From the NCBI RefSeq assembly GCF_029760955.1, contig NZ_CP121682.1, forward strand, positions 868,001 to 932,000: a stretch of DNA of 64,000 bases. Reading direction: 5' to 3'. This DNA is from Streptomyces cathayae (GTDB lineage: Bacteria; Actinomycetota; Actinomycetes; Streptomycetales; Streptomycetaceae). The notes beneath the pieces are model-generated. The model worked only from the letters and a program-made list of their open reading frames with translations. It searched no databases and was not told the origin of the DNA. Below are positions 16,932 to 25,563 of this stretch, one piece after another. A program made the position numbers and the translations under genes. Positions within the stretch are counted from its first letter, which is position 1. Each line of letters opens with the position of its first letter.

Positions 16932-18161
16932 ATGGGACTGCTGCGGCAAGAGGCCGACCCGGCGGAGTGCGGACTGGACGCGCAGGCGCTGGACCGGCTG
17001 GACCGGCACTTCGCGCACGAGGTCGACGCGGGGCGGCTGCCCGGCTTCCTCGTCGCCGTCGCACGGGGCGGGCGGGTCGCGCACCTGACGGCGTACGGGC
17101 GGCGGGACGTCGCGGCCGGGCTGCCGGTGGAGAGCGACACGCTGTGGCGGATCTACTCCATGACCAAGCCGGTGACCGCCGTCGCCGCGCTGCTCCTCGT
17201 GGAGGAGGGCCGGCTGTCGCTGGACGATCCGGTCGGCCGTCACCTGCCGGCGTTCGCCGCGCCGCGGGTGTACGAGAGCGGCTCCGGTGCCGGGATGCGC
17301 ACGCGTCCCGCGGCCGGCCCCCTGCTCGTACGGCATCTGATGACCCACACCGCCGGGCTGACGTTCGCCTTCTACCACGCCCATCCGGTGGACGCGCTGT
17401 ACCGCGAGGCCGGGCTGGACTCGTCGGTGGCGCCGGGTGCGGACCTCGCCCGGACGGTCGACGTGTACGCCGGTCTGCCGCTGCAGTTCGATCCGGGGAC
17501 GCAGTGGAACTACTCGGTCGCCTCCAACGTGCTGGGGCGGATCGTCGAGGTGGTGTCCGGGCAGCCGCTCGACGTCTTCTTCGCCGAGCGGATCTTCGGC
17601 CCGCTGGGAATGGCGGACGCCGGTTTCCAGGTCGGTGACGAACAGGCGGGGCGGCTCGCGGAGTTGTACGGCGAGACGGACACCGGCGGCATCGAGCCCG
17701 TCGAGGGGCTGCCGCTGCGGGGCCGTCCCCGGTTCCTGTCCGGCAGCGGAGGGCTGGCGGCCTCCGCCCACGACATGCACCGCTTCATGGAACTGCTGCG
17801 CCGGCGGGGCGAACTGGACGGTGTCCGGCTGCTCGCCCCGGACACGGTGGACCTGATGACCCGCAACCACCTTCCCGACGGCGCCGATCTGCGCGCCTTC
17901 GGCAGCCGACCGGCCCACGACGAGCCCGGCAACGAGGGTGTCGGCTTCGGCCTCGGGGTCTCCGTCGTCGTCGACCCGTCCCGTACGCGGGCCCCGTCCG
18001 GCCTCGGCACGTACGGCTGGACCGGGGTCGCCACCACCGCGTTCTGGGTCGACCCGGGCCGCGACCTGACCGTGCAGTTCTACACGCAGGTGCGGCCCCG
18101 GTCCTCCCACTCGGTCTTCCCGGACCTCAGGCGGCTGGTGCACGAGGCCGTGACCGGCTGA
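16932..18161 (+). CDS. Serine hydrolase, beta-lactamase/esterase family (class C type)
   Basis: The 409-residue protein belongs to the penicillin-binding-protein-like serine hydrolases. The nucleophile motif is S76-M-T-K79 and the general-base motif Y194-S-V196. A further conserved GWTG segment is near the C-terminus (TYGWTGVATTAFWVD). No signal peptide is present, so it is likely a cytoplasmic esterase or amidase such as EstB-type enzymes and not a resistance beta-lactamase. The ATG is preceded by a GAAGGAG box. Confidence 0.85.
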   Translation: MGLLRQEADPAECGLDAQALDRLDRHFAHEVDAGRLPGFLVAVARGGRVAHLTAYGRRDVAAGLPVESDTLWRIYSMTKPVTAVAALLLVEEGRLSLDDPVGRHLPAFAAPRVYESGSGAGMRTRPAAGPLLVRHLMTHTAGLTFAFYHAHPVDALYREAGLDSSVAPGADLARTVDVYAGLPLQFDPGTQWNYSVASNVLGRIVEVVSGQPLDVFFAERIFGPLGMADAGFQVGDEQAGRLAELYGETDTGGIEPVEGLPLRGRPRFLSGSGGLAASAHDMHRFMELLRRRGELDGVRLLAPDTVDLMTRNHLPDGADLRAFGSRPAHDEPGNEGVGFGLGVSVVVDPSRTRAPSGLGTYGWTGVATTAFWVDPGRDLTVQFYTQVRPRSSHSVFPDLRRLVHEAVTG

Positions 18162-18216
18162 ACGCCGGCCGTCCGGACGCCGGTCCGCCGCCGGGGTCGC
18201 CGGGGCCGGCGGGCCG

Positions 18217-18876
18217 TCAGGACCAGTGCGCCACCGCGTCCAGGTGGGGCAGGTCGTGGTCGAGGCGTTCCCGCTTGGTCCGCAGGTAGGTGATGTTGCT
18301 CTCGCACGGCGGTATCAACAGCGGCACCTGCTCGGCGACCTGGACACCGTGCCGTACCAACGCCTTGTGCTTGCGGGGGTTGTTGGACATCAGCCGCACC
18401 GACCGTACGCCCAGGTCCTGGAGCATGCCGGCGGCGACACCGTAGTCGCGGGCGTCCACCGGCAGGCCGAGGGCGAGGTTCGCCTCGACGGTGTCCAGGC
18501 CCTCCGCCTGCAGGGCCATCGCGCGCAGCTTCGCCAGCAGGCCGATGCCGCGGCCCTCGTGCCCTCTCAAGTAGAGGACGACACCGGCCCCTTCGGCGGC
18601 CACCGCACGCAGTGCGGCGGCGAGCTGGTCGCCGCACTCGCAGTGCTGGGAGCCGAACGCGTCGCCGGTCAGGCACTCCGAGTGCAGCCGGGTGAGGACC
18701 CGGTCCGTGCCGATGTCGCCGTGGACCAGGGCGACTTGCTCGTCACCGCGGTCGTGGTCGAGGTAGCCGACCGCCTGGAACTTTCCGTACACGGTGGGCA
18801 ACGGCGCATTCACGACACGTTCCACACCGGTCTGCTGGGGTGACTTCTTGGCGAGTACGCCTATGTTTTCTGTCAT
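18217..18876 (-). CDS. ribA: GTP cyclohydrolase II
   Basis: RibA opens GTP to 2,5-diamino-6-ribosylamino-4-pyrimidinone phosphate, formate and pyrophosphate. The 219-residue stand-alone enzyme has the zinc cysteines C68, C79 and C81 (SECLTGDAFGSQHCECGDQL), the RGHEGRGIGL motif (104-113) and the GLPVDARDYG segment. It is not fused to RibB and not in a riboflavin operon. It is divergent, with a 41-base gap, from a creatininase-family gene and next to a pterin-synthase-like operon, which suggests a specialised role. Start ATG 18876 follows AGGAAC at 11 bases; an upstream ATG would run into the divergent gene. Confidence 0.92.
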   Translation of the reverse strand: MTENIGVLAKKSPQQTGVERVVNAPLPTVYGKFQAVGYLDHDRGDEQVALVHGDIGTDRVLTRLHSECLTGDAFGSQHCECGDQLAAALRAVAAEGAGVVLYLRGHEGRGIGLLAKLRAMALQAEGLDTVEANLALGLPVDARDYGVAAGMLQDLGVRSVRLMSNNPRKHKALVRHGVQVAEQVPLLIPPCESNITYLRTKRERLDHDLPHLDAVAHWS

Positions 18877-18917
18877 GATTCTCGAGTTCCTAAGCAGAGA
18901 CGAAAGGCCGTGAGGGC

Positions 18918-19751
18918 ATGAGTGGTTCACAAAAGCGGTCGGCGGCATACGGCCCGGTCCACGGTCTGTTGCCGGCGGATACTACAGAAGATGTACGGAA
19001 TCGGGGGGCCGGCGTCTCACGGCAGATCGCGGTCCTTCCCGTCGGGAGTTTCGAGCAGCACGGCCCGTTCCTGCCGCTGGTGACCGACACCCTGATGGCG
19101 TGTGCCATCGCCGGGGAGATCGCCGACGCGTACCCGGTGCATCTCCTCCCTCCGGTGACGATCTCGTGCTCGCACGAGCACGCGGCCTGGCCGGGAACCG
19201 TCTCCATCTCCTCCGTGACCCTCCACGCGGTGGTGCGGGACATCGCCGACTCGCTGCGCCGGTCCGGTGTGGACACCCTGGTGCTGGTCAACGGGCACGG
19301 CGGGAACTACGTACTCGGCAACGTCGTTCAGGAATCCTCCGCCCGCGGCGAGCACATGGCGCTGTTCCCGGCGCCGGAGGACTGGGAGACCGCGCGCCGG
19401 CACGCCGGCGTGGTCACCTCGCTGCTCACCGACATGCACGCGGGGGAAATCGAGACCTCCGTCCTTCTGCACACTCATCCCGAATTGCTCCGTACCGGTT
19501 ACCAGACCTCCGATCACGTCGCCGACGACCGGCGCCGGTTGCTCACTCTGGGAATGGCCGCCTATACCGATTCCGGTGTCATCGGACGCCCTTCACTGGG
19601 CTCCGCGGAAAAGGGCAGAGAGCTTCTGGCGAGCCTCGTGGATTCCTTCGGCGCGTATTTCTCGATGCTCACCTCCGAAAGCACCGCAACGGAGGCGGCG
19701 GACGCCACCGCTGCGGCCGGCGCGCTGGGCGACGGCGCCGACGGCGCGTAG
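18918..19751 (+). CDS. Creatininase family protein (ArfB/MftE-like amidohydrolase)
   Basis: The 277-residue protein has the family metal-binding layout: E and H in GSFEQHGPFLPLVTDT, the glycine motif NGHGGN, and HAGEIETS. Relatives include creatinine amidohydrolase, the mycofactocin peptidase MftE and the archaeal FAPy deformylase ArfB, which acts on a GTP-cyclohydrolase product. Being back-to-back with ribA makes an ArfB-like reaction on a ring-opened pyrimidine attractive, but this is inference. Its last 190 bases overlap the convergent end of the membrane-protein gene, so one of the two tails may be unstructured. Confidence 0.82.
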   Translation: MSGSQKRSAAYGPVHGLLPADTTEDVRNRGAGVSRQIAVLPVGSFEQHGPFLPLVTDTLMACAIAGEIADAYPVHLLPPVTISCSHEHAAWPGTVSISSVTLHAVVRDIADSLRRSGVDTLVLVNGHGGNYVLGNVVQESSARGEHMALFPAPEDWETARRHAGVVTSLLTDMHAGEIETSVLLHTHPELLRTGYQTSDHVADDRRRLLTLGMAAYTDSGVIGRPSLGSAEKGRELLASLVDSFGAYFSMLTSESTATEAADATAAAGALGDGADGA

Positions 19752-20812
19752 GCCGTGTGCTTCCGGGCGCCGGGGACGGCGGCGGTGGTGGCCGTCCGGC
19801 GCCCGGCGCGCAGTCCCGCGTACCAGCGGGCGAGGAGCACGATCACCCCGGGCAGGCTCGCCACGAGGCTGAGCACCCCGTAGACCACGGCGACGGCCAG
19901 TCCCCGGCCCGCGCCCAGTCCCGCGGCGCCGAACGCCCAGGCGGCGACGCCCTCCCGGGGCCCCCAGCCGCCGACGTTCAGCGGCAGCGCCATGGCGAGC
20001 AGCGCCAGTACGCCCAGCGGCAGCAGCTCGGTGACCGCCGCGCCGACTCCGGCGACGCGGGCGGCGAGGACGAACATCGCCAGGTATCCGGCGAGCACGA
20101 CGAGGGAGGCGAGCAGCACGCCCGGTCCGTTGCGCCGGGACAGCAGCCCCTCGCGGGCCTCGGCGAGCAACCGCCGCGGCGCCCGGTCCCGGCGCGCGGA
20201 CGCCGGCCGGTTCATCCGCAGGGCGAGGACGACGGCGCAGGCGCCGAGTGCGGCCAGGCCCACCAGCGGGACGGCCTGGCGCATGTCGTCCCGGACCGGG
20301 GACGGCATGGTCAGCAGCATCACGGCCCCGGCGGCGAACAGCGCGAGCTGTCCCGCGGCCCGCTCCAGCACCACGGACCGCACCCCGCGGCCCAGGTCAC
20401 CGGTGCTCTGCCCGTGGCGCACCGCGCGGTGGACGTCGCCGAGGACGCCACCGGGCAGGGCCGCGTTCAGGAACAGGGCGCGGTAGTAGTCGGCGACGGC
20501 CGGGCCGAGCGGCAGCCGGATCCTCAGGCCCCGGGCCACCAGGGCCCAGCGCCAGGCGCTGAACACCGTGGTCACCAGCCCGATCCCGAGCGCCGCCAGC
20601 ACGGCGGGCCCGTCGATCCGGCGCAGCCCGTCGAGGAGGACACCGGTGCCCAGGCGCCACAGCAGGACGGTGAGGATGAGGACACCGGCGGCGCTGCCGA
20701 GGCGGGTGCGCACGGCGGGGGTGCCCAGTCGGGCGAGGAGAGCGCGCGGGGCGCTGCCGGGGCACGGTACCGGGGTGTCCAGGACCGGTGTCTCCACCGT
20801 CCGGGCACTCAC
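19562..20812 (-). CDS. Flippase-like integral membrane protein (LPG-synthase TM / COG0392 family)
   Basis: The 416-residue protein has about eight hydrophobic segments between residues 20 and 345 and the family signature YYRALFLNAALPGGVLGDVH then AVRHGQSTGDLGRGVRSVVLERAAG. Such domains are the membrane part of lysyl-phosphatidylglycerol synthase and stand-alone lipid flippase-like proteins. The C-terminal 70 residues are Ala/Ser-rich and run antisense over the creatininase gene. The GTG start overlaps the methyltransferase stop by four bases, making it the last gene of the dehydrogenase/pterin-like/glycosyltransferase/methyltransferase operon. It may translocate a lipid-linked product. Confidence 0.75.
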   Translation of the reverse strand: MSARTVETPVLDTPVPCPGSAPRALLARLGTPAVRTRLGSAAGVLILTVLLWRLGTGVLLDGLRRIDGPAVLAALGIGLVTTVFSAWRWALVARGLRIRLPLGPAVADYYRALFLNAALPGGVLGDVHRAVRHGQSTGDLGRGVRSVVLERAAGQLALFAAGAVMLLTMPSPVRDDMRQAVPLVGLAALGACAVVLALRMNRPASARRDRAPRRLLAEAREGLLSRRNGPGVLLASLVVLAGYLAMFVLAARVAGVGAAVTELLPLGVLALLAMALPLNVGGWGPREGVAAWAFGAAGLGAGRGLAVAVVYGVLSLVASLPGVIVLLARWYAGLRAGRRTATTAAVPGARKHTAYAPSAPSPSAPAAAVASAASVAVLSEVSIEKYAPKESTRLARSSLPFSAEPSEGRPMTPESV

Positions 20813-21819
20813 GCCGCGGCGCCCGACGGCCGGCACAGGGCGAGCAGGTCGTGGTGGTGGACGACGACCCGCAGTTCGCCCGCCGCGCAGGCCTCCAGGC
20901 GCTCGGTCAGGTAACGGCCCGCGGGCTCCGCCAGTTCGGGGCGTTCCTCGACCGCCGCGCCGACCCAGCCCCGCAGCCACTGCGCGGTCAGTTCGGCCTG
21001 CTCGGGGCCGAGCCGCCAGGGGCTCGGGTCGAGCCGTACGGTCGCGCCGTGTGCGGCGAAGGCCTCCGCGGCGACGGTGGCCGCGTCCGGGCCGAGCAGT
21101 CCGTCCCGGCGCTGGTGGGCGTTGAACGCCTCGGCGATCTCCTGGTCCAGCGGGTGCGGCGCGGTCAGTTCGACGCGTCCGGCCACCGAGAGCGTGAGCA
21201 GCGCCGGGCAGCCGGCTCCGGCGCAGGCGGCGGCGAGGGCGTCGACGTCCTCGCGGGTGAGGACGTCGAGCAGTGCGGACGCGGTCACCAGGGAGGCGCC
21301 GGCCAGGGCCTCCGGGGTGAGCCGGGCGACGTCGCCGCGCCGGGTCTCCACGCTGACGCGGCTGCCGTCGGCGGCGGACCGCGGGGAGGCGACGGCGGCG
21401 AAGTGCAGGAGGTAGGGGTCCCGGTCGTGCAGGATCCAGTGCTGGGCGCCGTCCAGCCGGGGCGCGAGCCAGCGGCCCATGGAGCCGGTGCCGCAGCCGA
21501 TGTCGTGGACGACGAAACCGCCGGCCCGCTGCGGCAGGTTGGCGAGCCGGATGCGCAGCGGGTCGAGCAGGTCGTGGGCGCGTGCGGAGGCGTCGGCGGG
21601 CTCACGCAGTTGGAGCCACTCGGGCGCGTACCGGGGAGGTTCCTCGGTGGCGGCGGTGGCGGCCTCCCGCAGCCGGAGGGTGTCCCGTTCCCCGGGACGG
21701 AGCGCGGGGCCGGCCCCGGGGATGACGGACTGCCGGGCGGCGGGGCCGCCCGGTCCGGCCGGTGCCGCTTGGACCGCCTGGGCCGGCTGCGCCGTCTGCG
21801 TGGTTGACGGGCTGGTCAT
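20809..21819 (-). CDS. Class I SAM-dependent methyltransferase
   Basis: The 336-residue protein has a clear AdoMet-binding motif I, VVHDIGCGTGSMGRW, then an acidic loop HDRDPYLLHFAA and a later LVTASALLDVLTREDVDAL. The N-terminal 45 residues are low-complexity. Its ATG overlaps the glycosyltransferase stop and its stop overlaps the flippase start, each by four bases, so synthesis is tightly coupled. The methyl acceptor is unknown but is probably the glycosylated product of the same cluster. Confidence 0.82.
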   Translation of the reverse strand: MTSPSTTQTAQPAQAVQAAPAGPGGPAARQSVIPGAGPALRPGERDTLRLREAATAATEEPPRYAPEWLQLREPADASARAHDLLDPLRIRLANLPQRAGGFVVHDIGCGTGSMGRWLAPRLDGAQHWILHDRDPYLLHFAAVASPRSAADGSRVSVETRRGDVARLTPEALAGASLVTASALLDVLTREDVDALAAACAGAGCPALLTLSVAGRVELTAPHPLDQEIAEAFNAHQRRDGLLGPDAATVAAEAFAAHGATVRLDPSPWRLGPEQAELTAQWLRGWVGAAVEERPELAEPAGRYLTERLEACAAGELRVVVHHHDLLALCRPSGAAA

Positions 21820-23060
21820 GCGGCCCTCCGGGAGTCGGTCGGAAGCCGGCGCAGTACCGCCGCCAGGCTCTGTGCGGTGCTCGCCCAGCCGCCGAGGGCG
21901 GCACGCCGGCCGCGGGCGGCCGCCTTCAGCCGGCGGCGGACGTCCGCCTCGCCGAACCAGCCGCGGAGTTCGACGGCGATGGCGGCGGGGTTCTCCGGCG
22001 GTACGAGGATGCCGGGCACCCCGCCGTCGGGGGCGCGGCCGACCGCCTCGGGCAGGCCGCCGACATCGGTGGCCAGCACCGGGATGCCGCGCGCCAGCGC
22101 CTCGGTGACGGCCATGCCGTACGTCTCGGCGTACGAGGTGAGGACCATCAGGTCGGCGGTGGCGTAACTGGCGTCGAGTTCGGCGCCGGATTTCGCTCCC
22201 GCCAGCTCCAGCCGGTCCTGGAGGCCGTACCGGCCGATCAGGGACCGCAGATGGGCGACGTACTCGGGGTCGTGGCCGAGCCCGCCGACCAGCGCGCAGC
22301 TCCACGGCAGGTCGGACACCGCCGCCAGCGCCTCGACCAGCCGGTGCTGGCCCTTGCGCGGGGTGAGGGCGGCGACGCACAGCAGCCGGGAGACGCCGTC
22401 GGTGCCGGAGGCCAGGGGTGCGATGTCGGCGCCGGGAGCGGCGACGTGGACGCGGTCGGGTGCGAGCCCGTGGTGGGAGACGAGGCGGCGTACCGCCCAG
22501 TCGCTGGTGGCGATGACGGCCGGCACCGCGCGCAGCACCGTACGCTCGCGGGCGTCCAGGTCGGCGGCGACCGCCGGGTCGAGCCCGGTCTCGTCGCCGA
22601 GCGGGAGGTGCACGAGGACGGCCATCCGCAGCCGTTCCGCCTCCGGGACGATGATCTCGGGGACCCCGCAGGCGACCAGTCCGTCCAGCAGGACGACGGT
22701 GTCGTCGGGCAGTTCGCGCAGCGTGCGGGCGAGCGCGGTGCGGGCGGCGGCGTCCGGGCGGGGCCAGTCACCGGCGACGGCGTGCCGCTGCACCTGCCAG
22801 CCGAAGCCGGGCAGGTCCAGGCAGACGCGCCGGTCGTAGGCGTTGCCGCCGCTCGGTGCGGCCGGGTCGTCGACGCCGCCCGGCATCAGGAAGTGCACGG
22901 AGCGCAGGGACATGGGGATGATCCCTCCGTTCCCCGGGAAGGAGGCCTGCTGGGGGACGTAGTCCAGGCGGGCCCGCCGGGTGGCCGGGTCGGTCACGGT
23001 GACAGTGGCGGTGTCGGTCACGGTGGCGGTGTCTGTCACGGTGGCGGTGGCGTCGTTCAC
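21816..23060 (-). CDS. Glycosyltransferase family 4 protein
   Basis: A 414-residue GT-B fold enzyme. The C-terminal half carries the GT4 donor site: [18 protein letters not shown], the [24 protein letters not shown] helix with the E-x7-E motif, and GGLPEAV. The first 30 residues are an imperfect TATVTD repeat from a DNA repeat of TCACGGTGGCGGTG type. It starts with GTG overlapping the pterin-synthase-like stop by four bases and ends overlapping the methyltransferase start. Donor and acceptor are unknown. Confidence 0.87.
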   Translation of the reverse strand: MNDATATVTDTATVTDTATVTVTDPATRRARLDYVPQQASFPGNGGIIPMSLRSVHFLMPGGVDDPAAPSGGNAYDRRVCLDLPGFGWQVQRHAVAGDWPRPDAAARTALARTLRELPDDTVVLLDGLVACGVPEIIVPEAERLRMAVLVHLPLGDETGLDPAVAADLDARERTVLRAVPAVIATSDWAVRRLVSHHGLAPDRVHVAAPGADIAPLASGTDGVSRLLCVAALTPRKGQHRLVEALAAVSDLPWSCALVGGLGHDPEYVAHLRSLIGRYGLQDRLELAGAKSGAELDASYATADLMVLTSYAETYGMAVTEALARGIPVLATDVGGLPEAVGRAPDGGVPGILVPPENPAAIAVELRGWFGEADVRRRLKAAARGRRAALGGWASTAQSLAAVLRRLPTDSRRAA

Positions 23061-23455
23061 AGCTCACGCTCGTAACTCGCCCAGGCGATGTGCGACTCGT
23101 GCAGGGTGACCGTGAGCCCCTTGATGCCCTTGGCGTTCTCGCCCAGCGCGCCCTTGTGGATGCGCTCGGCCAGCCGGTCGGCGACGACCTTGGCCAGGAA
23201 CTCCGTGGAGGTGTTGGTCCCCGCGAAGTCGGGTTCGTTGTCGAGGTTGCGGTAGTTCAGCTCGCCGACGACGGCACCGAGTTCCTGCGTCGCGAGGCCG
23301 ATGTCGACGACGAGGTTGTCCTCGTCCAACTGTTCGCGCCGGAACGTGGCGTCCACGAGGAACGTGGCCCCGTGCAGGCGCTGGGCCGGTCCGAAGACCT
23401 CGCCATGGAAGCTGTGGGCGATCATGATGTGATCGCGGACGGTGATGCTGAACAA
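23057..23455 (-). CDS. 6-pyruvoyl-tetrahydropterin synthase/QueD-like protein lacking catalytic residues
   Basis: The 132-residue protein has the T-fold of the PTPS/QueD family ([38 protein letters not shown]). Comparison with QueD shows key losses. The catalytic Cys of the C-x3-HGH motif is Ala (AQRLHGATF), the third zinc ligand of HGH is Ala, and the catalytic Asp-His of LDHHYLND reads LNYRNLDN. The first two His and the C-terminal Glu remain. It may therefore catalyse something different or only bind a pterin-like ligand. Start is TTG at 23455 with GGAGGG eight bases upstream. It begins the chain of four genes with 4-base overlaps. Confidence 0.85.
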   Translation of the reverse strand: MFSITVRDHIMIAHSFHGEVFGPAQRLHGATFLVDATFRREQLDEDNLVVDIGLATQELGAVVGELNYRNLDNEPDFAGTNTSTEFLAKVVADRLAERIHKGALGENAKGIKGLTVTLHESHIAWASYEREL

Positions 23456-23588
23456 CGGACGACCCTCCAGGTGCGGCGCGTCTGCTCCCCGGCCGATCGC
23501 CGCCGGGGATGTCGTGTAGTACGGCCGTCCGCCGTGCGGCGTTCAGCCTCCGGTCCGTCTTTTCTCAGGTCAGACGGTGGCCCTTCGA

Positions 23589-24572
23589 TCAGGGCGTGAC
23601 GTGGTCGTAGCGGACGAGGTGGCACAGGGCCGGGATCTCGCCGGAGGCGAGGCGGGGCATGACGCCGGGCAGCTCCTCGAACGCGGACTCGCCGGTGATC
23701 AGCGCGTCGAGCGCGGGGTCGGCCAGCAGGTCGAGGGCGAGGGCGAGCCGGTCGGCGTAGCTGCGGCCGGGGCGGGCCGGGGAGACCGTGCCGACCTGGC
23801 TGCTGCGGACGGTGAGCCGCCGGGAGTGGAAGGCCTCGCCCAGCGGGAGGCTCACCTTCCGGTCGCCGTACCAGCTCAGTTCGATCACCGTGCCCTCGGC
23901 GCCGAGCAGTTCGAGTGCCCGGGTGAGCCCCTGCTCGGTGGCGCTGGCGTGCACCACCAGGTCGCAGTCGCCCAGGGCGTCCTCGGGCCGTGCGAAGCCG
24001 ACGCCGAGGGCCTCGGCGGTCTCGGCGCGCGCGGGGTCGGCGTCGACGAGCTGGACGCGCACGCCGGGGAAACGGGCCAGCAGCGCGGCCACCGAGCTGC
24101 CGACCATGCCGCCGCCGACGACGGCGATCCGGTCGCCGATCAGCGGCGCCGCGTCCCACAGGGCGTTGACGGCGGTCTCCACGGTGCCGGCCAGCACGGC
24201 CCGGCCGGCGGGCACCTGGTCGGGCACGGGGGTCACGGCGCTCGCCGGGACGACGTAGCGGGTCTGGTGCGGGTAGAGGCAGAAGACCGTGCGCCCGACG
24301 AGTGCCGCCGGCCCCTCCTCCACCACGCCCACGTTGAGGTAGCCGTACTTCACCGGCCCCGGGAAGTCGCCCTCCTGGAACGGCGCGCGCATCGCCGTGT
24401 GCTGGCTCTCGGGCACCCCGCCGCGGAAGACGAGGGTCTCCGTGCCGCGGCTCACCCCGGAGTACAGCGAGCGCACCAGTACCTCGTCCTCGCCGGGAGT
24501 GGGCAGGGCGGTCTCGCGGATCTCACCTCGGCCGGGCGAGGCGAGCCAGAAGGCACGCGCGGTGTGGTTCAT
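23589..24572 (-). CDS. MDR-superfamily dehydrogenase (BchC-like, no catalytic zinc cysteine)
   Basis: The 327-residue protein is a medium-chain dehydrogenase/reductase: an N-terminal GroES-like half, then a Rossmann domain with [18 protein letters not shown] and [11 protein letters not shown]. The usual zinc-site C-G-T-D is replaced by [15 protein letters not shown], the pattern seen in BchC-like sugar or bacteriochlorophyllide dehydrogenases. A strong AGGAGG box precedes the ATG. It is upstream of the pterin-like operon (133-base gap, same strand) and divergent from the CDP-alcohol phosphatidyltransferase. It likely oxidises or reduces a sugar or side-chain hydroxyl in the cluster product. 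Confidence 0.82.
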   Translation of the reverse strand: MNHTARAFWLASPGRGEIRETALPTPGEDEVLVRSLYSGVSRGTETLVFRGGVPESQHTAMRAPFQEGDFPGPVKYGYLNVGVVEEGPAALVGRTVFCLYPHQTRYVVPASAVTPVPDQVPAGRAVLAGTVETAVNALWDAAPLIGDRIAVVGGGMVGSSVAALLARFPGVRVQLVDADPARAETAEALGVGFARPEDALGDCDLVVHASATEQGLTRALELLGAEGTVIELSWYGDRKVSLPLGEAFHSRRLTVRSSQVGTVSPARPGRSYADRLALALDLLADPALDALITGESAFEELPGVMPRLASGEIPALCHLVRYDHVTP

Positions 24573-24680
24573 CGAATTCCTCCTGAACGAACGGCAAGTT
24601 GCACCCGTACCGAGTGGTGCACAGGCCGCGCACAAGGTAGCGGCGTTGATCGACTCTGTCACACGGCCGGAGGGTGTTCG

Positions 24681-25445
24681 GTGGCCCTGAACAACAGTTA
24701 CGACGCGAGGCTCCTGCAGCAGGAGACCGCCGTGGGGGCGGGCCTGCAGGTCCTGCTGCTGGCGCTTCTCGGTACGGCGATCGGCATGGGCCCGGCGGGC
24801 TGGCTGACCGGCCTCGCGTTCGCGATCGCCACCTGGGCGGTGCTCTCCCGGGCCCTGCACCGGTCCCGGCCGCGCTCGTTCGGCCCGGCCAACCGGGTGA
24901 CGCTCGGCCGGGCGATCCTGGTGGGCGGGGTGACCGCGCTGGTCGCCGACTCCTTCCAGGACACTCCGCCCGTCTCCCTCTTCGTCGGCCTGACCGCCGT
25001 GGCCCTCGTCCTCGACGGGGTGGACGGCAAGGTGGCCCGCAGGACCGGCACGTCGACCGCGCTGGGCGCCCGTTTCGACATGGAGGTCGACGCGTTCCTC
25101 ATCCTGGTGCTGAGCGTGTACGTGTCGATGGCGATGGGCCCCTGGGTGCTGCTGATCGGCGTCATGCGGTATGTCTTCGTCGCCGCGGCCCGGGTGTGGC
25201 CGTGGCTGAACGCCGCCCTCCCGCCGAGCACGGCCCGCAAGACGGTGGCCGCGCTGCAGGGTGTCCTCCTGCTGGTGGCGGCCGCGGACCTGCTGCCGCA
25301 CCTGGTCAACGTCGGGGTGGTGGCGCTGGCCCTGGGCCTGCTGCTGTGGTCGTTCGGCCGCGACGTCCTGTGGCTGTGGCGTACCTCGCGGCTGCGGCCC
25401 GCCGCCCGCGCCGAACAGCCGGTACGCGAACTCGTCGCGGGGTGA
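24681..25445 (+). CDS. CDP-alcohol phosphatidyltransferase family membrane protein
   Basis: The 254-residue protein has about six membrane segments and the complete family signature D-G-x2-D-G-x2-A-R-x8-G-x3-D-x3-D, seen as [19 protein letters not shown] followed by ARFDMEVDA. These enzymes move a phospho-alcohol group from a CDP-lipid or CDP-alcohol. The GTG at 24681 has GGAGGG six bases upstream and begins 108 bases from the divergent dehydrogenase. This suggests that the product of the neighbouring operon becomes linked to a lipid, which agrees with the flippase-like gene. Confidence 0.87.
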   Translation: MALNNSYDARLLQQETAVGAGLQVLLLALLGTAIGMGPAGWLTGLAFAIATWAVLSRALHRSRPRSFGPANRVTLGRAILVGGVTALVADSFQDTPPVSLFVGLTAVALVLDGVDGKVARRTGTSTALGARFDMEVDAFLILVLSVYVSMAMGPWVLLIGVMRYVFVAAARVWPWLNAALPPSTARKTVAALQGVLLLVAAADLLPHLVNVGVVALALGLLLWSFGRDVLWLWRTSRLRPAARAEQPVRELVAG

Positions 25446-25532
25446 CGCCTCCTCGACCCGTAAGCATGAGGTGGCGCCGACACGCCCCGAAGTGTTTGAC
25501 ACCACCCGAGCCCGCCCCCGAACCTATCGACA

Positions 25533-25547
25533 TGACATTCGTTTTCA
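25533..25547 (-). promoter_or_regulatory. Zur-box-like element upstream of the ATPase gene
   Basis: TGAAAACGAATGTCA (reverse strand) matches 12 of 15 positions of the TGAAAATGATTTTCA Zur/Fur-type consensus. It lies 17-31 bases upstream of the ATPase ATG. A TTGACA at 25496-25501 could be the -35, but no good -10 is seen. Confidence 0.35.
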
Positions 25548-25563
25548 AGACGGTGGAGTGCCG

